DNA of 30,000 bases from Leptospira interrogans (GCF_900156205.1 NZ_FTNA01000036.1:1-30000), one strand, 5' to 3'. Shown: positions 7,487 through 23,628, counted from the stretch's first letter. Translations and numbers: made by a program. Notes: generated by a model not told the origin, from the letters alone.

Positions 7487-8895
7487 TCACTCACTTACAA
7501 TTTGAAAGTAATTCCCTTCTTTTCTGTTTTCGTAACGTTTCCAATTGATTTTTTTACCAACCGGAACATAGGGATAATTTTGTTTTTTAATTCTCATTCC
7601 GTGAACCAAAGAATAAATTCCAGCTGCAAGCGAAATCGCAACGTCTTTTTTACGTTTTGTCATCAAAATCATATCATTTTCTTTATCTATATAACCGATT
7701 TCTAAATAAGCTGAAATAGCATTGATAAAAGTAGGTAACGCGTATGTAGAAAGATAAGGTTTGTTGATTGGGCCCGGTTCTGGAAATTTTTCCTCGGTTT
7801 TTCTTTTTCGAAGTCCATATTGAACAAATCTCATCAACTCCGCAGAAGCATAATGATTATCCCCTCCAAAACCTTCCCTACCATCTTCTCTTCTCCAAAG
7901 TTCAGGGGCAGCCTTTTCTCTTTCCCAAAATTTTCCTTCCGCCACAAAGTGTTTATGAGTTTTAGAATATTGTCCTCTTCCACCAACCTTTGCTAATTCT
8001 TCCCAACCGGGAAGATCCTTGTATTTCCAACTAACCATATTTTGGCGATAACCTTCAAATGCAGATAAGTCGGCTTTTTTACCACTTTGATTAGGCCAAT
8101 ATCCGTGAAAATAAATCCAAGCGTCCGCGATCGCATTTTCTAATTTGGACCAACCTTCTTTAAAAACCATCCAATCTTTCCAAGGAGAATTTTCAAACTT
8201 CTCCTTTGCGTATTTGCCTTCGCTGATTCCCTTTAACACATAAAAAGTTCGATAAGAAGGTGTAAGCACAGCCGCCATTCCACCAGGGTGCTCTTTATAA
8301 CTCGGATTGAGATGAAGAGAAACTACTAAGTTCGGTTTTTCACGATTGATAAACGAAATCCTTCCAAGTTGAATCTGTTTGTTTTTTTTATCTGGATAAT
8401 CAAAAAGACGATACGGAGCATTCGGATCCTCGTTTAAAGAGTAATCTTTTTCTTCCGCGTTTTCGTTTCGGGTCATTACAGAATCGATTTGAATCCAAGG
8501 TAAATCTTCATTGGTAAACGATTTCATATAAGAACGAAAAACTTTAAATCCTTCCTCGGTTTTCGTAAGATCTAGAATCTCCTTTAGTTCTTTAGAAAGT
8601 TCTAATACGATTGTTTTTTCTTTAGTTCCCTTAAAAGAAGCTCCGGCCTTATAAAGTTCCAAATATTTATCCGAAATTGGATCGTATTTGTCTCCGTGGT
8701 CTTCCCTAGGTTTGAGATCCAAACCTCCATGTCCAGGATCGATTATTATTTTAAAAGTTTTAAGCGGAGATTTAGAAACTGATTTAGAATCCGAAGTTTC
8801 TTTTTTTTCAGGACCGGCCAACAGTACCAATCCTGAAAACAGGAAGATTAAAAAGATAGAATTATGAACCGAAAAAAAGTTTTGAAAACGCCTCA

Positions 8896-8896
<1 letters not shown>
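7487..8896 (-). CDS. N-acetylmuramoyl-L-alanine amidase (Amidase_3 family), exported
   Basis: 469 residues with a signal peptide (hydrophobic about 13-27). It is a zinc amidase that cleaves the bond between MurNAc and the stem peptide of peptidoglycan in the periplasm. Zinc ligands are visible in family order: H56 in IDPGHGG, E93 in [11 protein letters not shown] and H195 in VSLHLN; the catalytic Glu is E399 in [12 protein letters not shown]. About 180 residues are inserted between the second His and the Glu, where most Amidase_3 domains have a short regulatory helix, so the protein is long for a single-domain amidase. Trp/Tyr-rich blocks ([26 protein letters not shown]) lie in the insert. 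The start is GTG; its G is also the last base of the upstream TAG stop (TAGTG), so translation is coupled. It probably acts in cell separation or wall turnover. Confidence 0.9.
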
Positions 8897-9705
<809 letters not shown>

Positions 9706-9900
9706 TGTTTTAAAACGCAACTAGTATTTTGTATTCAGAGGATTGAATAGAGACGAACTTCACTTTACTCACGGGAGAAAAAGGATTGAATTGTAAATTC
9801 ATATCTCACGGAATATAATACAATCTTAATGTACCTCAGTATATCTCGATCCTTCTATTACCTCCGGAAAGAAAAACGTGAGCGATTTTACCTTGTTCTG

Positions 9901-10574
9901 TCACTTAAATCGAATCTTAAGTAGACCGTCTCCGACTGGAAAAAGTGTATACGCTAAATTCGAATTTTGAACCTCATTCCAAAATTCTCTCACCGCCTTG
10001 TCCGAAGGAGCTTGTCTGGAAGGGTCAAAAATTCTACCGTGCCAAAGAACGTTATCGAACACAGCAGTATCCGGTTGTAAACGTTTCAGAATCCGAAAAA
10101 TTTCAGGATACAAAACCTTATCACAATCGACAAACACAAATTTGGCGGTCCAACTAACATTGGGATTTCCACAAATTTCCTTGAGATAATGAAGACAATG
10201 AACCTTTAAAAGATGAATATCTAAATTTTCAAAAGGATGTTTTTCCAAATAAGAACGAACTTTAGTAATATAATTGATCTCTCTTTCTAAAGAGACAATC
10301 TTAGAACTTACTTTTAAACCGGAAGCCATCCAAAAAAGAGAAACACCGTATCCTGTTCCTAATTCTAAGATCTCTTTTGGTTGTTCATTTTCCACGAAAA
10401 AACGAAGAACCGCTCCAGAAGCAGGAGTTAAAACCGGAACGCCTAGTTCGGCGGCCTCTTTTTCCATCTGAAATAAAATTTCAATCGGACGTGGAATCAA
10501 ATCGGAATCTATTTTCTCTTCCAGACCGTTCAGAAAAATCGAGGTCCCGTATTTGCCGGGAGGACTTCCTTTAC

Positions 10575-10578
<4 letters not shown>
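9901..10578 (-). CDS. SAM-dependent O-methyltransferase (class I)
   Basis: 225 residues, the usual size of the family containing catechol O-methyltransferase and caffeoyl-CoA O-methyltransferase (PF01596 group). The SAM-binding motif [10 protein letters not shown] is at 71-80, the acidic strand end SLERE binds the ribose, and [16 protein letters not shown] provides the metal/substrate region, followed by [12 protein letters not shown] as in the family's (D)N(V)LW.G motif. It transfers a methyl group from SAM to a hydroxyl of an unknown small substrate in the cytoplasm. The GTG start at 10578 overlaps the stop of the upstream hydrolase by 4 bases (GTGA). It is the last gene of a four-gene operon; no hairpin terminator was found after it. 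Confidence 0.88.
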
Positions 10579-13075
<2,497 letters not shown>

Positions 13076-13076
13076 C

Positions 13077-14705
<1,629 letters not shown>

Positions 14706-14796
14706 AGCTACAGTCTTTCCTCTTTAAGGCCTGGTGTCCAGAAAGTTCCCGGAAAATCCTGCTTCCTTTTCCGATGGATTCAAATACGTTTGTCTT

Positions 14797-15512
<716 letters not shown>

Positions 15513-15516
<4 letters not shown>

Positions 15517-15947
15517 AATCGATTCAACTATTTTTAATAGTAACAACGTTGTTACTATCCATCTATCACTGTTCGTCCTCTCCTTCTACTGAAATAGAAA
15601 ACGAACGTCCTAAAAAAACTACTACGGTAATGGAAGAATCCAACGAAAGTTCAGGTGATGAATTTATCAAAGCTACCGAGGGTTTTCTAAACGCGGATAC
15701 GTTCCAAGTAGTAGTTTCTTCTTTAGAAGGAAACGCGGATGGAGCCCAAGATCTGGCTCGTAAAAGGGCTCTTAATCTTCTCATTGCAGAAAAAGGAGAC
15801 AAGTTTCGTCCTTCTGATAAATCGGTTCTCAAAGAGTTAGTAGAATCTAAAGGGCAAATCATAAAATCTTCCGGTCCGATCCAAGGAAAAATTTACTTTT
15901 TATTTCAGATTTCGTCTCCTGGTTTAAAAACAAGTTTGAAACGTTAG
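15513..15947 (+). CDS. Small putative lipoprotein, unrecognised
   Basis: 144 residues. The signal segment [20 protein letters not shown] gives a lipobox-like IYHC with Cys 20 followed by serines, compatible with the relaxed Leptospira lipobox. The mature part is an acidic, Ser/Thr/Glu-rich tether (about 21-50) followed by a compact domain with [28 protein letters not shown] and [11 protein letters not shown]. That layout recalls small LPP20-like or SIMPL-like folds built on a 'TFQVVV...ARKRAL' pattern. The ATG overlaps the stop of the preceding gene (ATGA). No terminator hairpin was identified downstream. Confidence 0.75.
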
Positions 15948-16162
15948 TCTCCATTTTATTTTAAATAAAGTTTTTAAAAAATCTAAATCTATTTTTACTA
16001 CTCGAACGTATAAAAATGGTCCCCAAAACTAACCGTCAATTTTACAGAAATATGCAAGCCCTTAAAAATTGAGTCTAATCCGAAATTTTTGGCCGTTTAA
16101 AAAAATTGTATATTCTAATTTTTGAAACAAGCTTAGGATAATTATTTTCATACATCCGAGTA

Positions 16163-16229
16163 GTAACAAAACGGTTTTATCCATTTGATTTAATCAAAGA
16201 AGCGGAAGCAAATTTTTTCAACAACTCTA
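16163..16229 (+). repeat. MITE-like element, copy D (left end lost)
   Basis: The right terminal repeat TTTTTTCAACAACTCTA is well preserved, while the segment before it (AACAAAACGGTTTTATCC and on) is only loosely similar to the family centre. The left terminal repeat is not recognisable. Confidence 0.55.
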
Positions 16230-16417
16230 TGCATTATCCTAGAACTATATAATAGAGCGCCTAATCTAATCGTTACGTATCAATAATGTAAATTCTGTGT
16301 AAGAAAATTGGGACGAATTCGGCGGCGTCGGACCACGCTTTCGCTCCGATTAACAAATTGAGAGTTGCTTGAAAACAAAATCTTTTCTTGAATTCAATTT
16401 ATTATAAAACGCGACCT

Positions 16418-16443
16418 ATCTCGCAACCCGTCGGGAGCGAGAT
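16418..16443. repeat. Hairpin ATCTCGC...GCGAGAT
   Basis: A perfect 7-base stem encloses AACCCGTCGGGA, which is itself partly self-complementary. It lies in a GC-richer patch with other GCGAG words nearby (AAGCGAGACGG near 16457), suggesting a decayed repeat rather than a terminator, since no T-run follows. Confidence 0.5.
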
Positions 16444-16909
16444 TTGAGTTCAAGAAGCGAGACGGCTTTAGTTTGAGAGAACGTTCTGCTGAGTTTTTCT
16501 ACGTTTCAATCATTTTGTATTGGATTCTATCGAGCTCACATAAAACGGCGCTTGTTGTGAACATTTAAGACTCGATTTGATAGGAATGAGTAGTTTCACA
16601 AAAATGTTGGAACTCATACTTTTAGAATTTATTCGTAAAATCGTAATTTGCAGGAGTTCCCACATTTTAGGAATCAAAACACAACTTTTTTAGAAAAATG
16701 AACCATGGTTCCTTACGTCGAACTTACGTTATTTACATTGAAACCATCATCAAAAAGATATGAGTCTATCTCAAAATATAGAATTTGTCTGCAAAATTAG
16801 ATTAAACTAGTAAATTAAAAAAATATAAAATACTTATAGACAAACTCGAATTTTAAAAAAAACATCTCCAATTCAAAAATCTTTTGAAGTTAGAAACGAT
16901 TTCCGAAAA

Positions 16910-17299
16910 TTATTGAATGATCTCTACTTGCTGAATCTTACCTGGAATGCAGATATTTTTATCAAAGTTACAGTAGTAAATCTTTCCTTGAATCTCCAAT
17001 TCTCCTTTACCAGTCACAACAAGAGAAATCGGATCCACCGAGGCAAAATATTCTTTTTTCTTTTCTGAAATTTTTCCTTTTACTTTCAGATCCGCTTTTT
17101 CAACCTTTACTCCGTTCCTAGGATTTAAAATTATTTTATGAGGAGCGTCCTTTTGAACACCGAAGTTAGCCGGATGAATAATTTTTAAAATATACGCATT
17201 ACCAAAACTTTTTTCCAGTTTGAACCTTACGGGACTTTCTTCTTCGGCAAAAACCCCAACAAAACATACTAAAACACAAACGAGTAATAACTTTTTCAT
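16910..17299 (-). CDS. Small periplasmic protein resembling DsbD N-terminal (alpha) domain
   Basis: 129 residues from the ATG at 17299, chosen because it begins a standard signal peptide (MKKLLLVCVLVCFVGVFAEE). The in-frame ATG at 17350 adds 17 residues with no better ribosome binding site. The mature part is predicted all-beta and ends with GKIYYCNFDKNICIPGKIQ, where C110 and C117 sit as in the redox pair of the DsbD alpha domain (PF11412-like, YxxC....xCxP). In DsbD this domain passes electrons from the membrane to periplasmic thiol proteins; here it is a free-standing domain without the membrane and thioredoxin parts. It may be a disulphide carrier or just share the fold. The assignment rests on the C-terminal motif. 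Confidence 0.6.
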   Translation of the reverse strand: MKKLLLVCVLVCFVGVFAEEESPVRFKLEKSFGNAYILKIIHPANFGVQKDAPHKIILNPRNGVKVEKADLKVKGKISEKKKEYFASVDPISLVVTGKGELEIQGKIYYCNFDKNICIPGKIQQVEIIQ

Positions 17300-17436
17300 A
17301 CTATTTTGACAGGATTCCTTGCGGTTTTGTTTATGAAAAGAATTCTTCATTTTAGGAATTAGTAGTAAATGTAAGTTTATAACAAAAAGATCAATCTAAG
17401 AATTTCCGGCATTCTTAAACGTATTTGTAAAAAATG

Positions 17437-17589
17437 TCAACGATTCGAATCTATAACCTTCGTAAAGATAGAATCAATCTCTACTGAAAATCCATCTAAC
17501 AGAGCTGATACGATTTTACCAGAGCTAACAGAAGATAACAATGTAAATCCAGATTCTCCATTACGATAAACTTCTACCGAACGTTCCCA
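17437..17589 (-). pseudogene. Uma2-family (DUF820) gene remnant, C-terminal end only
   Basis: Directly after the yajQ stop, in the same frame, about 50 codons stay open. They begin [14 protein letters not shown], contain [20 protein letters not shown], and end at a TGA at 17439-17437. The pattern (VEVYR...G, then S..L.GFS.....IF near the end) is that of the C-terminus of Uma2/DUF820 putative endonucleases, which occur in many copies in Leptospira. There is no start codon or ribosome binding site, so it is a fragment left by deletion. Confidence 0.55.
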
Positions 17590-18081
17590 TTATTTGTAGT
17601 TTGTAAATTGAACGTCAAAAGGAAGATCCGAATTTTTCAAAAGATGAATTACTTCTTGAAGGTCGTCCTTTTTTTTACCAGTAATTCGAACACATTCACC
17701 CATAATCGTAGCGTTTACTTTCAGTTTGGATTCTTTAACGATACGAGTGACTTCTTTAGTCTGTTCTTTTTCCATTCCTTTACGGATTTTAACTTTCATA
17801 CGAACGGTTCCACCGGTAGCAGGTTCAATTTTAGATTTAAAATCGAAATTTTTCAGACCTAAACCACGTTTTGCCATCTTAGAAACAAGAACGTCAATCA
17901 CACTTTCCAGTTTCGCTTCGTTATCCGAGGTCAAGACGAGCTGTTCGTCTTCAAGTTGAATGTCCGACTTAGAACCTTTAAAATCAAAACGATTTTTAAT
18001 TTCCCCAAGAGCCTGAGTCACCGCGTTGGTCAACTCAGGTCTACTGATCTCGGATACAACGTCAAAGGAAGGATCACTCAT
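17590..18081 (-). CDS. yajQ: YajQ-family nucleotide-binding protein
   Basis: 163 residues, the normal family size. The start MSDPSFDVVSEISRPELTNA and the blocks EIKNRFDFKGSKSDI, MAKRGLGLKNFDF, VRMKVKIRKGMEKEQTKEVT, KLKVNATIMGECVRITGKK and the end LPFDVQFTNYK are characteristic. YajQ proteins are two-domain ferredoxin-like cytoplasmic proteins; some homologues bind cyclic di-GMP and act as regulators, others bind nucleotides or RNA. The start overlaps the alaS stop by 4 bases (ATGA), so it is translated with alaS. Confidence 0.95.
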   Translation of the reverse strand: MSDPSFDVVSEISRPELTNAVTQALGEIKNRFDFKGSKSDIQLEDEQLVLTSDNEAKLESVIDVLVSKMAKRGLGLKNFDFKSKIEPATGGTVRMKVKIRKGMEKEQTKEVTRIVKESKLKVNATIMGECVRITGKKKDDLQEVIHLLKNSDLPFDVQFTNYK

Positions 18082-21011
18082 ACTCTTTCTCCGGTTAGAA
18101 TTTGTTTTGCTTCGTTGATTACACCTGCAATCGCGGATTCGAGATTTTGTTTTTCTTTACCACCGCCTTGCGCCATATCCGGTCGACCTCCGCCCTTTCC
18201 ACCTAACAATTCACAGGCGGTTTTGATAAGATTACCACAGTGAATACCCTTCAAAGTCAGTTCAGAGGAACAAGTAATCACAATACTTGCATTCTCCGAG
18301 TTTCTACTTCCTAAAATAACAAGAAGATTTTTTTCTCTGACTTTTAAATTATCGGAAAGACCTTTTAAAGAATTCGGATCCTTATCTTCAAAGATTGCTG
18401 AGACAATTTTTCCAATCCCTGTATCCACGGAGGAAGCCAAAACATTTTCAATTACAGAAGTATTGTTTTCGAAATCTCTTTCGGCTAAATTCTTTTTTAT
18501 TTTTAAAAAGGAAGAAGTGTTTTCTTCTATTTTTGTAGCAATGTTCTCGGAAAGATCTCGAAAAAACGAAACAGCAGAAGCGCCTTCCTTCTCGAGCTTT
18601 TCCCGGATTTCATCGGGTCCGGGTATGAAAGAAAGGATTAGAATTTTGGTTCCTTCTTCGCCTAACTCCGATTTGATTTTTAAATTTAAGTTCTGTACGG
18701 ATTCGGTGAGTTCAGAAAAACGGTTTTGGAACGTTTCAATTACAGCAGGACCACACACACCTTCAATACGGCGATTCCCAGCTCCGGGAGAAGATTCTTT
18801 TTTAATAAAAAAATATCCGATCTCTCCAGTGCGACTAACATGTGTTCCACCACAAAATTCTATAGATGCGTCCCCCATCTGAACAACTCGTACTCGTTCA
18901 CCGTATTTTTCTCCAAAGGTTGCAACGGCCCCAGTTTTTTTAGCGTCTTCGATGGAAAGTTCTTTGGTTTCAACGGGAAAGTTTTTACGAATCGACTCGT
19001 TCACCCAAGATTCGATTTGACGAATTTCTTCCGAAGTCAAAGAGGAAGGATGAGAAAAATCAAAACGAAGATATTCGGGAGAAACGATCGAACCTTTTTG
19101 TAAAACGTGATCGCCTAAAAGGGTTCGAAGAGCCCCATTTAAAAGGTGAGTTCCTGAATGATGAAATTTAAGTCTTTCTCTCCGGGTTATTTCCACTTCC
19201 GCTTCGAGTTCTTGAGAAACGATAAATTCTCCACTTAAGACTTCTCCAAAATGAATGATACTATCATTCTCTTTTTGAGTATCAAAAACTTTGAATACGT
19301 TTTTTCCCTGGCGAAGAAAACCAATATCACCTACCTGACCTCCTCCTTCTGGATAAAAAGGAGTTTTATTCAAAACGATAGCACCTGCTTGACCTTCTTT
19401 TAAAGAAGAGACTTGTTTACTATCATAAGAACCCGTTCCTGCCGGGGTGGAACTTTGCAACTTTGAATCCACTTGTGACAAAGAGTTCGAACTTTTTGGA
19501 GAATTATAAAATAAATGTGTAATATTCCCTTTTCCTGATACAGAAGAATATCCTAAAAATTCGGTTTTATCCACATTCAAACCGGTCATTAGGGAAACCT
19601 TATTAACCTTCCAGGACTCACGGGAAAATTGTCTGTCCTTTTCAAGTTCTTCCTGAAAACCTTTTTTATCGAAGTCCAGTCCTTGTTCGGCCACAATCTC
19701 TTCGGTCATCTCGGCGGGAAAACCGTAAGTTCCATAAAGTAAAAATGCATCCGCCCCGGAGAAAATCGTTTTACCTCCGGCTTTCGTTTTTTGCACGAGA
19801 GACTCTATCTTTTCGAGACCGAGTTCCAAAGTTTTTAAGAAAAGTTCTTCTTCGACTAGAATCGTCTTTGTGATCGCTGCGGCATTTCTCTGCAATTCCG
19901 GATAACGCGCCTTATAGATTTCGATCACTTTATCTACAAGTTTGTAAAGAAACGGCTCTTTAAAATTTAATTTCCTACCGAAAAGAGTTGCACGGCGAAT
20001 CAAACGACGAATAACGTAACCTCTTCCGGTTCTGTCTGGATATATTCCATCTCCGATCGAAAACAAAACCGAACGAATATGATCGGTCACCACTCTAAAC
20101 GCGGTTTTCCTGCTATCTTGAATTGATTTTGTTTCGTTTCGAACTTGTGATGAAATTTGCTGATTGTTATTTTTTTTCTCTGATATTTCGGATAACGTCT
20201 TGTCTTCGTAGGAAATACCAGACAATTCTTCGTAAAAGGAAATGATTTTACGAAGTTCATTCGTATCGTAAACGGAATCCACCTCTTGCAGCAGAAGAGC
20301 GACTCTTTCCAAACCGGAACCAGTGTCAATTCCGGTTTGTTTCAGAGGATGAAGATTTCCTTCCGTATCCTGGTTGAATTGATTAAAAACTATATTCCAA
20401 AATTCTAAAAAACGATCGCAGTCACAACCCGGTTTACAGGTTCCGCTAGTCGCACAATTGGGACCACCTTTTTCAATTCCACGATCTAAATAAAGTTCCG
20501 AACAAGGTCCACAAGCGCCACTATCCCCGGCGGGCCCCCAGAAGTTATCTTTTTTTCCAAGACGCGTTATGCGCTCCTTTGGAATTCCTTTAGACAACCA
20601 AATTTTTTCGGCTTCGTCATCGTCTGTGTAAACAGTGACCCAAATCTTATTCTTATCAAAACCAAAATGATTGACGGAACAATCCAGAGCATACTCAATC
20701 GCTTCTTCTTTGAAATAATTTCCAAAACTAAAGTTCCCGAGCATTTCGAAAAAGGTGCAATGACGTTCCGTTTTTCCGACCACTTCTAAGTCAGTAGTTC
20801 GTAAACATTTCTGACAGGAAGTCGCCCTCGTATACGGAAGTTCTACTGCACCTGTAAAAAGAGGTTTGAACTGAACCATTCCCGCCGTGGTAAAAAGCAA
20901 GGTCGGATCTCCAGCAGGCAGAAGAGACGAGGACGGAACAACGTTATGCGATTTGTCTTTAAAATAATTTAAAAAGATTTCTCGGATTTCCGATACGGAT
21001 TTTGGTTTCAT
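18078..21011 (-). CDS. alaS: Alanyl-tRNA synthetase
   Basis: 977 residues, about 100 longer than the E. coli enzyme. It charges tRNA-Ala with alanine in the cytoplasm. Class II motifs: motif 2 region LEVVGKTERHCTFFEMLGNF (75-94) and motif 3 TGIDTGSGLERVA (226-238). A Cys-rich loop, CATSGTCKPGCDCD (186-199), is present. The editing domain carries its zinc/catalytic residues H618 and H622 (HHSGTHLL) and C720 and H724 (CGGTH). The C-terminal C-Ala domain has the GGKGGGRPDMAQGGG block (937-951). Extra length comes from a polar insert at about 271-303 and a Ser-rich insert at about 501-538, before the editing domain. The start is ATG at 21011, followed downstream by yajQ with a 4-base overlap. The rpsI terminator separates it from the ribosomal genes upstream. 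Confidence 0.98.
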   Translation of the reverse strand: MKPKSVSEIREIFLNYFKDKSHNVVPSSSLLPAGDPTLLFTTAGMVQFKPLFTGAVELPYTRATSCQKCLRTTDLEVVGKTERHCTFFEMLGNFSFGNYFKEEAIEYALDCSVNHFGFDKNKIWVTVYTDDDEAEKIWLSKGIPKERITRLGKKDNFWGPAGDSGACGPCSELYLDRGIEKGGPNCATSGTCKPGCDCDRFLEFWNIVFNQFNQDTEGNLHPLKQTGIDTGSGLERVALLLQEVDSVYDTNELRKIISFYEELSGISYEDKTLSEISEKKNNNQQISSQVRNETKSIQDSRKTAFRVVTDHIRSVLFSIGDGIYPDRTGRGYVIRRLIRRATLFGRKLNFKEPFLYKLVDKVIEIYKARYPELQRNAAAITKTILVEEELFLKTLELGLEKIESLVQKTKAGGKTIFSGADAFLLYGTYGFPAEMTEEIVAEQGLDFDKKGFQEELEKDRQFSRESWKVNKVSLMTGLNVDKTEFLGYSSVSGKGNITHLFYNSPKSSNSLSQVDSKLQSSTPAGTGSYDSKQVSSLKEGQAGAIVLNKTPFYPEGGGQVGDIGFLRQGKNVFKVFDTQKENDSIIHFGEVLSGEFIVSQELEAEVEITRRERLKFHHSGTHLLNGALRTLLGDHVLQKGSIVSPEYLRFDFSHPSSLTSEEIRQIESWVNESIRKNFPVETKELSIEDAKKTGAVATFGEKYGERVRVVQMGDASIEFCGGTHVSRTGEIGYFFIKKESSPGAGNRRIEGVCGPAVIETFQNRFSELTESVQNLNLKIKSELGEEGTKILILSFIPGPDEIREKLEKEGASAVSFFRDLSENIATKIEENTSSFLKIKKNLAERDFENNTSVIENVLASSVDTGIGKIVSAIFEDKDPNSLKGLSDNLKVREKNLLVILGSRNSENASIVITCSSELTLKGIHCGNLIKTACELLGGKGGGRPDMAQGGGKEKQNLESAIAGVINEAKQILTGERV

Positions 21012-21026
21012 AGTGCCTCTAAAATC

Positions 21027-21071
21027 AAAAAATGCCTGAAACTCTCGGACGAAAGAGATTCAGGCATTTTA
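21027..21071 (-). terminator. Rho-independent terminator after rpsI
   Basis: AAAATGCCTGAA (21029-21040) pairs with TTCAGGCATTTT (21059-21070), extended by CTCT/AGAG; on the minus strand it is followed by TTTTTTGATTTT. It starts about 24 bases after the rpsI stop and ends just before the alaS start, so alaS must have its own promoter nearby or within this short gap. Confidence 0.9.
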
Positions 21072-21094
21072 TAAAAACGAAATGAAAAAGAAAC

Positions 21095-21493
<399 letters not shown>

Positions 21494-21503
21494 ATCTGAT
21501 CTC

Positions 21504-21953
<450 letters not shown>

Positions 21954-22420
21954 GAAAAATCGTCCTGTAGAGGCCAGAATTTCGTTTTAATCCCCAAAGT
22001 CAAGAAAAAAGAACCAGAGCATCTGGAAGAATAGATTTTACACATTGTATTTGGTTCTAATTTCGAAGGTCGTTTAATTCAATGCGAGCTCGACATAAGT
22101 AAATTTGAAAAACTTATCTTAAAAAGAACAAACTAAAATCTTTGTGCCTCGAGTTGATTTGTAGATAAAACCGAAAGTGTGAGTTACTACAATATTTCAC
22201 AGAGAAATGCATTTCAAAATCGCACAGTGCTTCATCTGTGGGAACTAACACAGATTATAAGATCAGAGTGGTTTTCTGTCGCCGAACTCATGTTATTTAA
22301 GAAAATAAATTCGTGAATCCAAAATTGAAAACGTGGTAGTTCCCACATTTAATTTTTACGGAAAAATCAGGTTTTATAAAATGAATCGGGTTTACGTTAT
22401 ATTAACAATGTAACATAAAC

Positions 22421-22578
22421 TGTGGGAACTACCACAAAAATTTAACTACATTAGAACTACTCGAAAGGTTCACAAATTGCCAAATGCAACTTAATTTGTA
22501 GGAACTAACTGTATTTTATTAAAAATTTCTAAAGAATGATCGTGTAAAATTAATTTTTTGAGGTTTTGAGACACGCCC
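22421..22578 (+). repeat. Dispersed repeat (GGTTTTGAGACA end), third copy
   Basis: It starts TGTGGGAACTACCACA and continues AAAATTTAAC, CTCGAAAG, CAAATTGCC, AATTTGTAGGAACTAAC, ATTTCTAAAGAATGATCG, ending GAGGTTTTGAGACACGCCCT. It is collinear with 1978-2127 and 5565-5709. The left AACTTGTC end is absent. Confidence 0.75.
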
Positions 22579-22704
22579 TAAATCTATAACAATAGAATTA
22601 CTTCGAATGTAATTAGAAATTTTAGAAAAGATTTTAAACATCTCGTTTTTGTTTTAGCCGCAGAACGTTGGAACCTTCATTTATTTTTTGTTAAACGTTT
22701 TCAT

Positions 22705-22807
22705 TAGAGTTGTTGAAAAACTAATTCTCCATCTGCTTCCGTTGTATTAAAATGGACAATTGAAGCAGTTTTGCTAATTTTCGTTTACGGAATTTTCAAC
22801 AACTCTA
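22705..22807 (-). mobile_element. MITE-like element, copy E (inverted, intact ends)
   Basis: It runs from TAGAGTTGTTGAAAAAC to TTTTCAACAACTCTA with TA at both ends. The centre matches the other copies when read on the minus strand (AACAAAACT-type block, then ACAACGGAAGCAGATGGAGA). It has the same length class (~103 bp) as copy B, in the opposite orientation. Confidence 0.85.
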
Positions 22808-22939
22808 ATAAAGTATCATAAATTCTAAGACAAATCTTCGTTTATCAGTAGAAATTTAGACACCCCATTATATAGTTTTGAGTAGAATAAACTCTTTAAT
22901 AAAGATTCCAACAAACACAAATTCTTTGCAAAAGACTTA

Positions 22940-23569
22940 TCATTTACAATCTAATTTGAGCTTTGTAGAAATGGTAAGCTCAACTTCTGGCCAAAGTTTG
23001 GAAGCCCCATCTTTTCCTTTATGCAGATCCATACAAACTTTGTTCAGAGAATCTAGAGCAGAAAGAGCTTTAAAATCTCCCAAATTTAAATTTGTTTTCG
23101 CGTCTAATTGAATTCCATTTTGTAGAGTGAAATTTAAGTCGATTTTTTTTGTAACACCGTTCAACGTAAGTCCTATAATTCCTTTCCCGGAAGTTTTGTC
23201 GGAACTTAACTCTACAGAAATTACCTTTCCTTCTATTTTTCCGTTCTTTTTCATTGGATAGAAAAATGCAGACTTGATCTTTGCATCTCGATCATTATTC
23301 CCTGAATTGACAGTATTTGGATCAATAGTAAATTTCATTCCTTTGAAGGTATTTTCAAAAGAATTTCCGGTCGTAGTTCCTACTACTTCGATTTTATCGA
23401 AAGAACCACCAACCCCGGTTTTTTCTGTAAACTTAAACGCTTTCCAACCAAACTTTGTATTTCCGTGATCATAAGAGTAGACGCAGGTTTTGTTTTTGTC
23501 AGTCTCTTGAGAAAATCCAGCGACAAAAGGAAGTAAGGTCAAACAATAGAATAGAATGATTCGTTTCAT
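22940..23569 (-). CDS. YceI-family exported lipid-binding-type protein
   Basis: 209 residues with a signal peptide ([20 protein letters not shown]). The mature part follows the YceI plan: [20 protein letters not shown] (strands A/B), [20 protein letters not shown], the hallmark [12 protein letters not shown], then [15 protein letters not shown]. YceI proteins are periplasmic beta-barrels resembling lipocalins that bind isoprenoid-type lipids. Unlike many members it has cysteines at both ends (TCVYSYD and the last CK), which could form a disulphide, plus one in NKVCMDL. It is transcribed away from thiL; the 59 bases between them must hold both promoters. Confidence 0.82.
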   Translation of the reverse strand: MKRIILFYCLTLLPFVAGFSQETDKNKTCVYSYDHGNTKFGWKAFKFTEKTGVGGSFDKIEVVGTTTGNSFENTFKGMKFTIDPNTVNSGNNDRDAKIKSAFFYPMKKNGKIEGKVISVELSSDKTSGKGIIGLTLNGVTKKIDLNFTLQNGIQLDAKTNLNLGDFKALSALDSLNKVCMDLHKGKDGASKLWPEVELTISTKLKLDCK

Positions 23570-23628
23570 AGTCTCTCAGACTGACTTGAAAACGAAGAAA
23601 GTCAAGATTTTTGAAGGAAAATTTAATT

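Larger units (their letters stand above)
15948..16909. other. Repeat-rich gap without an intact gene
   Basis: About 960 bases between convergent genes. It contains a degraded MITE-like copy (16163-16229), a GC-richer block with a hairpin at 16418-16443, motif variants near 16604 and 16652, and GAACTTACGTTA at 16722-16733. No coding frame or RNA gene was supported. Confidence 0.65.
21954..22939. other. Repeat-rich gap without an intact gene
   Basis: The densest repeat region of the window. The 16-base motif or its reverse complement is at 22237-22252, 22333-22347 and 22421-22436, with weaker forms near 22189 and 22497. A copy of the AACTTGTC-type repeat core is at 22421-22578 and an inverted MITE-like copy at 22705-22807. 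No gene was seen. The right-hand end of the gap (near 21960-22010) should contain the rplM promoter. Confidence 0.7.

Noticed and set aside
16418..16443. ATCTCGC hairpin as a terminator for the lipoprotein pair
   Set aside because: It lies 470 bases after the last gene and is not followed by a T-run.
20087..20329. 80-codon minus-strand frame inside alaS
   Set aside because: Shadow of the well-supported alaS frame, with no start signal.
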